From Hermatobates lingyangjiaoensis (taxonomy: Eukaryota > Arthropoda > Insecta > Hemiptera > Hermatobatidae), in the NCBI GenBank assembly GCA_026182355.1, contig JAPFBL010000610.1, forward strand, positions 186,001 through 250,000: a DNA stretch of 64,000 bases, given 5' to 3'. The notes beneath the pieces are model-generated. The model was given only the letters and a program-made list of their open reading frames with translations. It searched no databases and had not been told where the DNA came from. Position numbers and translations under genes: made by a program. Below are positions 19,181 to 30,281 of the stretch, piece by piece (the stretch's first letter is position 1; every line of letters starts with the position of its first letter).

Positions 19181-21492
19181 CTGATATCTGCAGTCACATT
19201 CCTTCTTCAGTTGAACCATATACCTCTATCTATGATTACAATATACTCATGAATGCCACCTACATGATGATCCTTCGTAATCTTCAGTTGTGGACTCCTC
19301 ACTACTCTCCTCACTACTCTCTTCACTGGACTCTTCTTCAGCTGCTTCCTTCACATCCTCCTTCACCACTTGTGCCGCTGAAGGCCTCCTCCCATGATAT
19401 ATCCCCACATCAGGACTTACTAAACCTCCTTAACTTACAATTACCGGCTGATATCTGCAGTTACATTCCTTCTTCAGTTGTACTTCTATCAATAATTACA
19501 ATATACTCATGAATGCCACCTACCTGATGATCCTTCGTAATCTTCAGTTGTGGACTCCTCACTACTCTCCTCACTAGATTCTTCACTAGACTCTTCTTCA
19601 GCTGCTTCCTTCACATCCTCCTTCACCACTTGTGCCGCTGAAGGTCTCCTTCCATCATATATCCCCACATCAGACTTACTAAACCTCCTTAACTTACAAT
19701 TACCGGCTGATATCTGCAGTCACATTCCTTCTTCAGTTGAACCATATACCTCTATCTATGATTACAATATACTCATGAATGCCACCTACCTGATGATCCT
19801 TCGTAATCTTCAGTTGTGGACTCCTCACTACTCTCCTCACTAGATTCTTCACTAGACTCTTCTTCAGCTGCTTCCTTCACATCCTCCTTCACCACTTGTG
19901 CTCACTAAGCCTCTTCCTCACTAGATCCTCGTCACTAGACCTCTTATCATTCCAGCTGCTTCCTTCACATTCCTTCTCTTACCACGCACTTGTTCACGCT
20001 GAAGGCCTCCTCCCATATATATCCTCCCACATCAGATTTGACCTAAACCTCCTTAATCTTACAATACTCTTGCTGATATCTGCATCACATCTCCTTCTTC
20101 AGTTGAACCATAGTACCTCCTTCATCTATGATTACAATATACTCATGAACTCTACTACACTACCGCTGATGATCCTTCGTAATCTTCAGTTGTGGACCTC
20201 CTCACTTACATTCTCATCCACCTACGATTCCTTCACTAGACTTCTTTGCTCTCAGCTGCTTCCTTCACATTCCTCTCTTCACTCTCCATCTCCTTCCCTG
20301 TGCCGCTGAAGGCCTCCTCTCATATATATCCCCACATAGGACTTACTAAACCTCCTTAACTTACAATTACCGGCTGATATCTGCAGTTACATTCCTTCTT
20401 CAGTTGAACCATATACCTCTATCTATGATTACAATATACTCATGAATGCCACCTACCTGATGATCCTTCGTAATCTTCAGTTGTGGACTCCTCACTACTC
20501 TCCTCACTAGACTCTTCTTCAGCTGCTTCCTTCACATCCTCCTTCACCACTTGTGCCGCTGAAGGCCTCCTTCCATCATATATCCCCACATCAGACTTAC
20601 TAAACCTTCTTAACTTACAATTACCGGCTGATATCTGCAGTCACATTCCTTCTTCAGTTGAACCATATACCTCTATCTATGATTACAATATACTCATGAA
20701 TGCCACCTACCTGATGATCCTTCGTAATCTTCAGTTGTGGACTCCTCACTACTCTCCTCACTAGATTCTTCACTAGACTCTTCTTCAGCTGCTTCCTTCA
20801 CATCCTCTTTCACCACTTGTGCCGCTGAAGGCCTCCTTCCATCATATATCCCCACATCAGACTTACTAAACCTTCTTAACTTACAATTACCGGCTGATAT
20901 CTGCAGTCACATTCCTTCTTCAGTTGAACCATATACCTCTATCTATGATTACAATATTACTCATGAATGCCACCTAACCTGATGATCCTTCGTAATCTTC
21001 AGTTGTGGACTCCTCACTACCTCCTCACTAGATTCTTCACTAGACTCTTCTTCAGCTGCTTCCTTCACATCCTCCTTCACCACCTGTGCCTCTGAAGGTC
21101 TCCTTCCATCATATATCCCCACATCAGACTTACTAAACCTTCTTAACTTACAATTACCGGCTGATATCTGCAGTTACATTCCTTCTTCAGTTGTACCATA
21201 CCTCTATCTATGATTACAATATACACATGAATGCCACCTACCTGATGATCCTTCGTAATCTTCAGTTGTGGACTCCTCACTACTCTCCTCACTAGACTCT
21301 TCTTCAGCTGCTTCCTTCACATCCTCCTTCACCACTTGTGCCGCTGAAGGTCTCCTTCCTCGTATATCCCCACATCAGACTTACTAAACCTCCTTAACTT
21401 ACAATTACCGGCTGATATCTGCAGTTACATTCCTTCTTCAGTTGTACCATACATCTATCTATGATTACGATATATTCTTGAATGCCACCTAC

Positions 21493-22015
21493 CTGATGAT
21501 CCTTCGTAATCTTCAGTTGTGGACTCCTCACTACTCTCCTCACTAGATTCTTCACTAGACTCTTCTTCAGCTGCTTCCTTCACATCCTCCTTCACCACTT
21601 GTGCCGCTGAAGGCCTCCTTCCATCATATATCCCCACATCAGACTTACTAAACCTCCTTATCGCATTCTTCCTCACCAGATTACTTTTCGGTATCTTTTG
21701 ATTATTATTTACTTCAACTTGTTCTTCTTTAACCCTATCAAAGCTTGTTTGACTTGAAATGATCTTCTTTTTCTTTTCCCCAAACAGGCTAGGCGGTAGC
21801 TTTGCTAAACCCAAGCTCGACTTCCTTCTTTGTCCCGCTAGTTGTTTTTCAATCATTGAATCTAATAAAGCCGCCTCCTCTTGGAGTACTTCATCCGTGA
21901 TGGACATCCTTCTTTCTCTCGGCAATTCCATTTCTTCAACAAAACTCGGCCTTCTTTTAGACGCATGTCGCTTTATTTCGCCGCACTTCGCCACGTTTGT
22001 AATATCAAATCTCCT
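21493..22015 (-). CDS. First exon before the cassette array; candidate kinase hinge exon
   Basis: An open minus-strand frame of about 174 codons. It reads RFDITNVAKCGEIKRH, then SKRRPSFVEE, RERRMSITDE, GQRRKSSLG, PPSLFGEKKK and finally one copy of the cassette (RRFSKSDVGIYDG through TTEDYEGSS). It ends at a CAG|GTAGGT donor (phase 1) at 21,493. The 5' boundary is uncertain. An AG at about 22,016 would give a phase-2 acceptor with a weak pyrimidine tract. At least five R-R-x-S motifs are present. The opening TNVAKCGE resembles the last residues of a C1 domain, which would place this exon after C1B of the PKC gene upstream on the same strand. That link is an inference. No ATG is at the usual position, so an internal exon is likelier than a first exon. 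Confidence 0.5.
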
Positions 22016-22099
22016 TTAGATACTGTTTCATACAGACTTGGCGTGCTATCAAAAACTCTCTCAAACCTATTTTACCTCTTCCCCCACCCCTCATTCTAA

Positions 22100-22960
22100 C
22101 CCCCACCACCGACCAACTAAACCCAAGTCTTCAATATCAAAATGTTTTCCTCTTTCACTTTCATCTAATAAACATCTCATACAAACTAATAAAATGAACA
22201 TTTTAAATAAATTTAAAACAAGAAATATTTTCTCTATACATTGCTTAGAAATAAATCATTTCAAGTTATCTTTACGTTTTAAACATTTTGGAGAAACCGA
22301 ATACATCCCTAGAAAAATGTCTCTCTGTTTGTTTGTTCGTCCAAAAGTTTTATCACAAGTAAACTCAGACACCAAAACTCAATATAAAACTTAAGTCTTA
22401 AATATCGAAATGTTTCCTGATTTACTTCCATCTAATAAACATCCAAACATTAATATATAAGCCGAAAAATTAACAATTTAAATAAATTTGAAACCATTTA
22501 AATAAAAAAAACTGACTTAGAACTGACTCATTTCAAGTTTTCTTTACGTTTTGTACATTAGAGAAAAGGAATCCATCATTAGAAAAAATTCTGCCTGTTT
22601 GTCCAAAATTTTATCACAAACAAACTCAGTCAATAAACCTAATCTTAACTCAAAATCTTAACTTAAGTCTTAAATATTGAAATGTTTTCCTCTTTATTCT
22701 AATAAACATCCAATCATTAATACGGAAGCAGTAAAAATTAACATTTTAAATAAATTTGAAACCATTTAAATAAAAGAAAGATTTTTTGTCTGTATATTGC
22801 TTAGAACTGACTCATTCTAAGTTATCTTTTCATTTTATACATTAGAGAAAACGAATCCAAACCAAACCAAATCCAAAGAAATCAGCTACCAAACCCAATC
22901 TAAAACTTAAGTCTTAAATATCAAAATGTTTTTCTAATTTACTTTTATTTAATAAACAGC
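22100..22960. repeat. Tandem degenerate repeat, about 275-base period
   Basis: Three to four copies of a block with GAGTCAGTTCTAAG (inverted here), TACATTAGAGAAA and AATCTTAACTTAAGTCTTAA elements. They are related to 10,300-10,740 and 14,500-14,780, where the block lies in or near Helitron sequence. Confidence 0.5.
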
Positions 22961-22999
22961 TAATAGCTTGAATAATATTAATAATACACCATATAATCA

Positions 23000-24945
23000 A
23001 AAACAATAATACAATTATGCATCAAAAGTGCTAATGATGTATTATATACGTTATATAATTATGCATAACTAGTGCTAATGACGTATTATATACATTATAT
23101 AATTATGCATAACTAGTGCTAATGACGTATTATATACATTATATAATTATGCATAACTAGTGCTAATGACGTATATATACGTTATATAATTATGCATAAC
23201 TAGTGCTAATGACGTATTATATACGTTATATAATTATGCATAACTAGTGCTAATGACGTATTATATACGTTATATAATTATGCATAACTAGTGCTAATGA
23301 CGTATTATATACGTAATATAATTATGCATAACTAGTGCTAATGATGTATTATATACATTATATAATTATGCATAACTAGTGCTAATGACGTATCATATAC
23401 GGTATATAATTATGCATAACTAGCGCAAATGACGTATTATATACGTAATATAATTATGCATAACTAGTGCTAATGACGTATTATATACGTTATATAATTA
23501 TGCATAACTAGTGCTAATGACGTATTATATACGTTATATAATTATGCATAACTAGTGCTAATGACGTATTATATACGTTATATAATTATGCATAACTAGT
23601 GCTAATGATGTATTATATACGTTATATAATTATGCATAACTAGTGCTAATGATGTATTATATACGTTATATAATTATGCATAACTAGTGCTAATGATGTA
23701 TTATATACGTTATATAATTATGCATAACTAGTGCTAATGACGTATTATATACGTTATATAATTATGCATAACTAGTGCTAATGATGTATTATATACGTTA
23801 TATAATTATGCATAACTAGTGCTAATGATGTATTATATACGTTATATAATTATGCATAACTAGTGCTAATGATGTATTATATACGTTATATAATTATGCA
23901 TAACTAGTGCTAATGATGTATTATATACGTTATATAATTATGCATAACTAGTGCTAATGACGTATTATATACGTTATATAATTATGCATAACTAGTGCTA
24001 ATGACGTATTATATTACGTTATATAATTATGCATAACTAGTGCTAATGACGTATTATATACGTTATATAATTATGCATAACTAGTGCTAATGATGTATTA
24101 TATACGTTATATAATTATGCATAACTAGTGCTAATGATGTATTATATACGTTATATAATTATGCATAACTAGTGCTAATGACGTATTATATACGTTATAT
24201 AATTATGCATAACTAGTGCTAATGATGTATTATATACGTTATATAATTATGCATAACTAGTGCTAATGATGTATTATATACGTTATATAATTATGCATAA
24301 CTAGTGCTAATGACGTATTATATACGTTATATAATTATGCATAACTAGTGCTAATGACGTATTATATACGTTATATAATTATGCATAACTAGTGCTAATG
24401 ACGTATTATATACGTTATATAATTATGCATAACTAGTGCTAATGACGTATATATACGTTATATAATTATGCATAACTAGTGCTAATGACGTATTATATAC
24501 GTTATATAATTATGCATAACTAGTGCTAATGACGTATTATATACATTATATAATTATGCATAATAGTGCTAATGATGTATTATATACGTTATATAATTAT
24601 GCATAACTAGTGCTAATGACGTATATATACGTTATATAATTATGCATAACTAGTGCTAATGATGTATTATATACGTTATATAATTATGCATAACTAGTGC
24701 TAATGATGTATTATATACGTTATATAATTATGCATAACTAGTGCTAATGACGTATATATACGTTATATAAGTATGCATAACTAGTGCTAATGACGTATAT
24801 ATACGTTATATAATTATGCATAACTAGTGCTAATGACGTATATATACGTTATATAATTATGCATAACTAGTGCTAATGACGTATTATATACGTTATATAA
24901 GTATGCATAACTAGTGCTAATGACGTATATATACGTCATAGTTTT
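23000..24945. repeat. 44-bp satellite array
   Basis: About 44 head-to-tail copies of a 44-bp unit containing TTATGCATAA, ACTAGT and TGACGTATTATATACGTTA. The main variation is TGACGT versus TGATGT and ATTATATA versus ATATA. Sharp ends lie in unrelated DNA. It has no coding capacity. Confidence 0.95.
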
Positions 24946-24949
24946 TTTT

Positions 24950-25440
24950 TTTTGGCATTGCATTGGACATTTCATCTTGGTATTCCATTGGACATTTCAT
25001 CTCAGTGAATTATACTTGGTTTCCAACAATATTTTGCCTGGGATGCATGTCTATTTAGGTAATTTTTGTTACCGCTAAGAACGTCACGCGGGCTACCTGC
25101 GGCATTGTATTCTGACCACGCCAGGTCCTAATACGACCCTTGGTACCTTCCTTTATGAAGACCATGGCAGACCTCAGTCTGCTTTAATGTTAACACATTA
25201 CATTAAAGTAAGCATGTAACATTACATTTGTCTGTAAGTGATTACAAACCCTTTGATCACATGTACTCTGCTCCTTCCCTATTTATCATCGTTTTACTTG
25301 TGTTCTGACACCTGCATTCGATATTAATTTCGAATTCACCGATTGAAAACGAGGAAAGGTATTGTTACCTGTGTTGTTTTACCTGTGTTGGAAATTTTCA
25401 GTTATTTTAAAAGAAAAAAATTAGTTATAACATTAAATAT
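24950..25440. other. No recognised gene
   Basis: Two imperfect TGGACATTTCATCT repeats near 24,965-25,000, then a GC-richer block to about 25,170. Nothing identifiable. Confidence 0.35.
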
Positions 25441-25454
25441 ATTTATACACATAT

Positions 25455-25545
25455 CAATGATCAAACCACAATAAGAAATGGGAAAACGAGACTAAGATCT
25501 TTCAACCGAAACAAGCGGTCTTCGTCAGAGTCAAAAACCCAACTG
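25455..25545 (-). repeat. Family A pseudo-LTR with hammerhead-like motif
   Basis: The motif is at 25,490-25,532 with an intact core. Stem II has one extra mismatch. Confidence 0.55.
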
Positions 25546-25779
25546 ATACACACATATATTTATACACACTTATAAACACATATATTTATAATATATATGT
25601 AACATTAATATGTAAAAAAAAAAACTAAAATTTTAACTTTGCCCGTGTAGGTGCAAAGCCCTGATCAGGGAAAAGGATGGACATTTTAGGACCTCCAAAA
25701 AAAAATTAGCACAGAGTAAAAAAATCATGTTTTGAAATGCAGCCTTCAAGAACATGAAGTGTTAATGTTTAGCAGCAGT

Positions 25780-26150
25780 GAAAGGTTTAATGCAATCATG
25801 TTTATGTAAATGCAGATAAACTCTAAATGACCCTACTGAGACTAACATGTCACTGATCATGTTAGAATACTGCTTTACCTAAATGAAATAAAACTTTCTG
25901 TAGAGTTTCTCCTTGAAACTTATGAACAGTCATAGCAAATAGTAACTGAATTGGAAATTGAATCCTTGAAAAAGAAATCCTTGCCCTCTTTAGATAAAAC
26001 AAATTTCAATCGTGGAATTCAAACTATTTACCCTTGAAACCGTGATGCGATAATTTTACAAACAATGACTTTATCGTAAAGCTCCTCAGTTATTAGTCTT
26101 GCTTCATTATATAAGCGCGGTAGATCAGCATTTCTCATATACATGACAAT
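25780..26150 (-). pseudogene. Helitron helicase C-terminal remnant, inverted copy
   Basis: Near-identical to 8,010-8,380 but on the minus strand. The same helicase end blocks (LRNADLPR, ITEELYDKV, FPIQLLFAMTVHKFQGETL) can be read. It differs by a handful of changes. The matching boundary suggests two copies of one truncated element. Confidence 0.7.
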
Positions 26151-26210
26151 GTCATGTCATTCTTTGATCAAAGATCAATGATCAAACCACACTAAGAAAT
26201 GGGAAAACAA

Positions 26211-26253
26211 GACTAAGATCTTTCAACCGTAACAAGCGTTCTTCGTCAGAGTC
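26211..26253 (-). ncRNA. Hammerhead-ribozyme-like motif, family A, in PLE 3' pseudo-LTR
   Basis: GACU/AGUC stem I, CUGACGA, extra A, stem II with one mismatch against the family, GAA, palindromic AGAUCU, then U. Confidence 0.6.
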
Positions 26254-26423
26254 AAAAACCCAACTGATACACTAGATGCAGAAAACATCTGGTGAGGGGT
26301 TGAGAAGAGTGGGAGGGAAGAGTGGTATTTTAAAAGGGTGAAAACGCAGGAAAGGACTAATGTCCAGAAAAGGATGTTTGGGGAAACAAAGGAGTACAGT
26401 AAGAAAGAGTAAAAAACTATCCG

Positions 26424-26630
26424 CTAGCTGTCAACCCTCTTAGAAGAGGCTATTGCCCTCGTGACGAAAGTATCAAGTTTGAAGAGACCGTTACTAATGT
26501 TTATAATATTTGATCTATTAAATTTAATTAGAGACGATTCAATAATATTTCTTAACAGCATCGATTTTTCATAGGTAATAAATTTATCTCCTGTCCAATC
26601 AATATGATGATTTTCATTTTTTATATGCAA
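26424..26630 (-). pseudogene. PLE ORF C-terminal fragment
   Basis: A 68-codon frame with HIDWTGDKFITYEKSMLLRN, IESSLIKFN and NISNGLFKLDTF. In Penelope-like polyproteins the stretch after the GIY-YIG nuclease has the same layout (a conserved W, then an R-x-I-x-E-S-L-x-I-K helix). The frame is open from 26,630, but everything upstream (reverse transcriptase and GIY-YIG) is missing. The family A pseudo-LTR follows about 170 bases downstream. It is probably dead. Confidence 0.6.
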
Positions 26631-26719
26631 GAATACGGTTGAAAGATCTTAGTCTTGTTTTCCCATTTCTTAATGTGGTTTGATCATTGATTGTTATTTT
26701 ACGTGTTTATGTGAAATCT

Positions 26720-27250
26720 TTATATATATACAAAGTTCAATTTAGATAAAGAAAGATAGAGAAATTAAAAACACACTTTTAAGTTTCTAAATGCTAAATT
26801 ATCAAAAATATATGTTGATATTTTTGATATAAATTCCAGAATGAATGCATACATTTGAAATGTTTACCAGCTGCTAATGTTTGTTTTTTATTCCCCAACC
26901 TTGACCTTGGCGTTTGTTTTCAAATCTATTATTTCTGATATCGATCTAAATTTAGATGGCAGTGATCATAACAAACTTATAACCTTCCTGTTTTCATTTC
27001 CTTTGTTAGTGATTCGATCAAACTGCCTTTCCTCTTAGCATTAATAATTTGATCATTTTGCAAATAGGATAATCAATATATATATAAACAACAAGAATAT
27101 TTGTTATTATTCTTCACAAATATATTATAACAGTATTTAACTGTAAAAAAAAACTGTGACCACATGAAATAAAAATTTACGTCTAAACCATCGATAATAA
27201 TTCAAAAACTTTTACATTATTGAATATATGTGGTCGAGATAAGACAACAT
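26720..27250. other. No recognised gene
   Basis: AT-rich. A short family-C-like piece lies near 26,740-26,800. Confidence 0.35.
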
Positions 27251-27264
27251 TACATTATATATAT

Positions 27265-27289
<25 letters not shown>

Positions 27290-27295
<6 letters not shown>

Positions 27296-27447
27296 TTGTG
27301 TATGATGGCAGCAGATCTTCTTTCAAACATGTATTATTAAAGTTGGCAGCAGCTTCTGCGTTGACCAATTTATGGCTGATTTTTTCTAGTTTCCTCACTA
27401 GTTTACGGTAACTCTCGGGTATTTTCCAGAGGAGTTCTCGTAACGAC
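27290..27447 (-). pseudogene. PLE ORF start fragment, family E
   Basis: From the ATG at 27,447 it reads MSLRELLWKIPESYRKLVRK and continues through LEKISHKLVNAEAAANFNN to TCLKEDLLPSYTNIY. This is the clearest example of the roughly 55-residue PLE N-terminal block. The charged RKLVRKLEKISHKL stretch is probably helical. Translation then runs into (TA)n, giving meaningless IYIY. The hammerhead-like motif at 27,514-27,549 is about 65 bases upstream of the ATG. Confidence 0.65.
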
Positions 27448-27513
27448 ATGAAGGTAACACTAAACACTTTCAAAACTTTATTCTAACACTATAATTTACG
27501 ACTTAATCTAAAA

Positions 27514-27549
27514 CACAAGCTTTCGGCTTACATTAGCCATCTTCAGGTA
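27514..27549 (-). ncRNA. Hammerhead-ribozyme-like motif, family E (left arm)
   Basis: UAC/GUG stem I, CUGAAGA, extra U, stem II GGCU/AGCC with an AAUGUA loop, GAA, palindromic AGCU, then U. All core bases are intact. Confidence 0.7.
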
Positions 27550-28004
27550 AAAATCTATAAACGAAAATTATAATCAAAACTAAGGCTATGGTATAGAGAA
27601 CAGCTTAACTATGGTACAGTTAACAACTAACTAAGGAAATAAAGTATGGAGAAGGGAGGGAGGTGTAGGTGGGAGGGCCTATGTAGGCATGCAGGGCAGG
27701 GCACTGAACCCATCTACCTGTGTCGTGTCCCTTCAACTACACCTCTCTTACAAACTTATAGGTGGTATCAAAATTTTCAAAAAAAAAAAATTTTGATACC
27801 ACCTATAAGTTTGTAAGAGAGGTGTAGTTGAAGGGACACGACACAGGTAGATGGGTTCAGTGCCCTGCCCTGCCGGCCCTCCCACCTACACCTCCCTCCC
27901 TTCTCCATACTTTATTTCTTTAGTTAGTTGTTAACTGTACCATAGTTAAGTTGTTCTCTATACCATAGCCTTAGTTTTGATTATAATTTTAGTTTATAGA
28001 TTTT

Positions 28005-28040
28005 TACCTGAAGATGGCTAATGTAAGCCGAAAGCTTGTG
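28005..28040 (+). ncRNA. Hammerhead-ribozyme-like motif, family E (right arm)
   Basis: Same layout as the left arm, in mirror orientation. The cleavage position is predicted after U at 28,037. Confidence 0.7.
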
Positions 28041-28105
28041 TTTTAGATTAAGTCGTAAATTATAGTGTTAGAATAAAGTTTTGAAAGTGTTTAGTGTTTA
28101 CCTTC

Positions 28106-28174
28106 ATGTCGTTACGAGAACTCCTCTGGAAAATACCCGAGAGTTACCGTAAACTAGTGAGGAAACTAGAAAAA

Positions 28175-28178
<4 letters not shown>
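28106..28178 (+). pseudogene. PLE ORF start fragment, family E (right arm)
   Basis: Reads MSLRELLWKIPESYRKLVRK and then LEKI before (TA)n. It is a shorter version of the left-arm frame. Confidence 0.6.
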
Positions 28179-28214
<36 letters not shown>

Positions 28215-28234
28215 TTAATTAAACGAAACAAGAT

Positions 28235-28560
28235 CCAAACTGGACACAATACGAGTTCAAAATTCAAGAAAAGTAACACACAGAGTAAGGAAACACACTT
28301 ACACAGTCTGTAAGTGTGTTTCCTTACTCTGTGTGTTACTCTTCTTGAATTTTGAACTCGTGTATATATACATATATATATCAGCTCAAAAACGAAGAAA
28401 AGCAACACACAGAGAAAGAGACACACTTACAAAGTCAAATTTTCGGATGATCCGTCTTCAGGAGAAAATAGAAAGGGCGACCATGCACGCCGGAAACACA
28501 ACGGCAGGAAACCGTCCCGGCAACCCAGCTGCGGGTCCAGTTTGGATCGTTTGTTTTCGA
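28235..28560. repeat. Family B palindrome plus family B copy
   Basis: 28,250-28,360 is a palindrome of the family B leader. 28,380-28,560 is a second, minus-strand copy with a hammerhead-like motif at 28,433-28,462 (CUGAAGA, extra C, GGA/UCC, GAA, AAUU). Confidence 0.6.
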
Positions 28561-28584
28561 ATTTTGAGTATATATATATATATT

Positions 28585-28790
28585 TTAATGATCAAACCAC
28601 AATAAGACAATGGGAAAACAAGACTAAGATCTTGTTTTTAGTTCAAGTCTTCAGTTGGGTTTTTGACTCTGACGAAGACCGCTTGTTACATTTGAAAGAT
28701 CTTAGTCTTGTTTTCCCATTTTCTTATTGTGGTTTGATCATTGATTGTTATTTCACGTGTTTATGTGAAATCTTTTTATATATATATATT
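28585..28790. repeat. Family A inverted pair
   Basis: The minus arm is truncated at AGATCTT. The plus arm carries a full motif at 28,665-28,707 and the terminal ATTTCAC...GTGAAAT hairpin, then (TA)n. Confidence 0.6.
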
Positions 28791-28984
28791 TGTACATTGA
28801 CTCTCACATGATGTGACATTACATTTAATATACTTTATAAATTAGTTGTAAGCTTAGCTGATGGTGGTCTACGAGACCGAAACATGTTGTTGTTTTATTG
28901 AAAATAATATTTAGTTAGTTATTAAATAGTGTTAGATATAAATAGTGCCAGAATGTGTATTTATGAAAGGAAAAGTTTGGGCCA

Positions 28985-29092
28985 GTTGATTTTTTTTTAT
29001 TCCCCGAGGAACTGAGAAGAGCCTGTAGGACATTAGAGAAACTCTCTAAAAAAGACTCCAGGCATGAAATTGGCATAAAATTTTTAGAAATA
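28985..29092 (+). pseudogene. PLE ORF start fragment
   Basis: The plus strand reads PEELRRACRTLEKLSKK and then RHEIGIKFLE before (TA)n-like sequence. It is related to the minus-strand copy at 52,320-52,490. A piece of family A terminal hairpin follows. Confidence 0.5.
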
Positions 29093-29137
29093 TATATAGA
29101 TAACAAGATTTCACATAAACACGTGAAATAACATCCT

Positions 29138-29512
29138 TCGGAAGCATTAGGGTCCAAAAGCGCTAACTAGTGGGAGCCAACCTCCGACAAGGGTATCTAA
29201 GGACCTGAAGAAGACTGTCTCGAAAAAGGAGAAAGGAAGTTACTTTCTTCTGAAACGTAGGGAGCCTCAATGGACATTATCACTGATGGTTTCTGCAAAG
29301 AAGAGGAAGAAACACCGTTGCACCTGCTGATTGACTGTAAAGCAACTTTACTGCACTGAGGTGCATCGGGACACTCAACAATACCAGTAAAAGTGCTGAG
29401 CTTCTTGCAGGCGTTGAAGCTAACTGCTGGGATACTTTAGTACAGAAGGGGGGGGGGGGGAGTACAATAGACACAGTGCTATGGTCACCCTCAAATAAGA
29501 ATAAGAATAATA
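29138..29512 (+). pseudogene. Non-LTR retrotransposon, copy 2 (5' truncated)
   Basis: Corresponds to the last half of copy 1. It has the NGHYH, FCKEEEETPLHLLIDC-like and A-rich (AATA)n tail features. A run of 13 G is present at about 29,447. Confidence 0.55.
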
Positions 29513-29956
29513 ATAAACAAAAATAGATGTAATCTCCTCTTCTAGATATCTGTGTGAACAGATATAAATTATATCAATATAAATATAAACAATAATTACT
29601 AATAATAAATATTAGATGGAGTTGAACATTATTTGAATCATATTCAATATATTATTCAAAAGGCTAGACCAATAAAAAAGACTTCGTCCCCGTTGGTCAT
29701 TCTTATTTATGCATATAATACTCGTATTATGCATAAATAATATAATTTATGCATAAACCCACATTAATAACTTAGGGTAGGCTAAGTAGATGACAGCATG
29801 TTAAGGCATACTGTATACTGTATACTGCATACTGTATACATAACCTCGCTAAACTTTCTAGAATGGCCAGGTTATCTCAATTTCATTTACTTTAGCTCAA
29901 TAGACATTTAATTTAAATAAACACTATTATTAATACATAATAAACTTTATGTATTA

Positions 29957-30281
29957 GGTTAGGTTAGGTTGCAGTGGCAGTCCCACAAGGGAACACACGT
30001 AGGGCAAGCATTGGCCCTTTGTGATACCACACAATGAAGATTGATTATACAGTGGGAGTCCTAAATTTTGCCTAACTCAAATGTATTTAGAGTAGGGATC
30101 TTTAACGAGTACCTGACATCGTACAGGCTCGGGACCGACGGTTTAACGTCCTTCTCCGAGGGATGACATGCTCAGATTTATTCACCTCCCGCATGAATAA
30201 ATCGAGGGCCAGGTGAGGATCGAACCCCGGTCCTATCAGATCAGAGGCGAGCACGTAACCAGTGAGCTACCCTGACCCCCC
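29957..30281 (-). repeat. tRNA-derived SINE, copy 2, full length with target duplication
   Basis: The minus-strand head has A box TAGCTCACTGGTT and B box GGTTCGATCC. The body and a 3' end of CCTAACCTAACCTAA follow. It is flanked by a perfect 14-base duplication AACTTTATGTATTA (29,943-29,956 and 30,282-30,295). Transcription would be by RNA polymerase III, with retroposition by a partner LINE. Confidence 0.9.

Larger units (their letters stand above)
17670..21500 (-). repeat. Tandem exon-cassette array (about 14 exons plus short introns)
   Basis: Each unit is an exon of about 183 bases between an acceptor ending ATATCAG and a donor CAG|GTAGGT, followed by an intron of about 80-95 bases. Exon phase is 1 at both ends, so copies can be added without changing the frame. 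In-frame copies: 17,670-17,810; 18,395-18,577; 18,654-18,836; 18,920-19,180; 19,524-19,706; 20,457-20,627; 20,711-20,893. Copies with a net 1- or 2-base change: 17,891-18,060; 18,142-18,311; 19,264-19,447; 20,979-21,160; 21,242-21,411. Two (19,790-20,071 and about 20,167-20,373) are riddled with indels. Encoded blocks in order are AGNCKLRRFSKSDVGIYDG, RRPSAAQVVKEDVKEAAEEE, a variable SSEE run and TTEDYEGSS. Two R-R-x-S motifs per unit fit basophilic-kinase sites. Confidence 0.7.
26160..26640 (-). mobile_element. PLE family A 3' part: ORF end, 3' UTR, pseudo-LTR
   Basis: On the minus strand the order is ORF C-terminus (26,630-26,424), 3' UTR with a CCTTTCCTGCG block, then the family A pseudo-LTR holding a hammerhead-like motif. 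This shows directly that family A belongs to a Penelope-like element. Confidence 0.65.
27290..28178. repeat. 840-bp palindrome of PLE family E 5' ends
   Basis: The arms are about 27,375-27,779 and 27,784-28,176, joined at AAAATTTTGATA. They are nearly identical except for a roughly 15-base block (near 27,690) missing from the right arm. Each arm holds, reading outward, a leader, a hammerhead-like motif and a PLE ORF start. The left arm continues to the LLPSYTNIY end and (TA)n. The right arm stops earlier, at a (TA)n. Confidence 0.75.

Noticed and set aside
18680..20982. Plus-strand frames of Ser/Leu/Asp repeats (MDSSLLSSLDSS type)
   Set aside because: Antisense of the exon cassettes. Splice signals and coding sense are on the minus strand.
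23000..24945. Promoter or CRE enhancer array
   Set aside because: TGACGT is simply part of the 44-bp satellite unit. There is no nearby transcription unit oriented from it.
29957..29972. Telomeric TTAGG array
   Set aside because: Only about three repeats, exactly at a SINE 3' end inside its target duplication.
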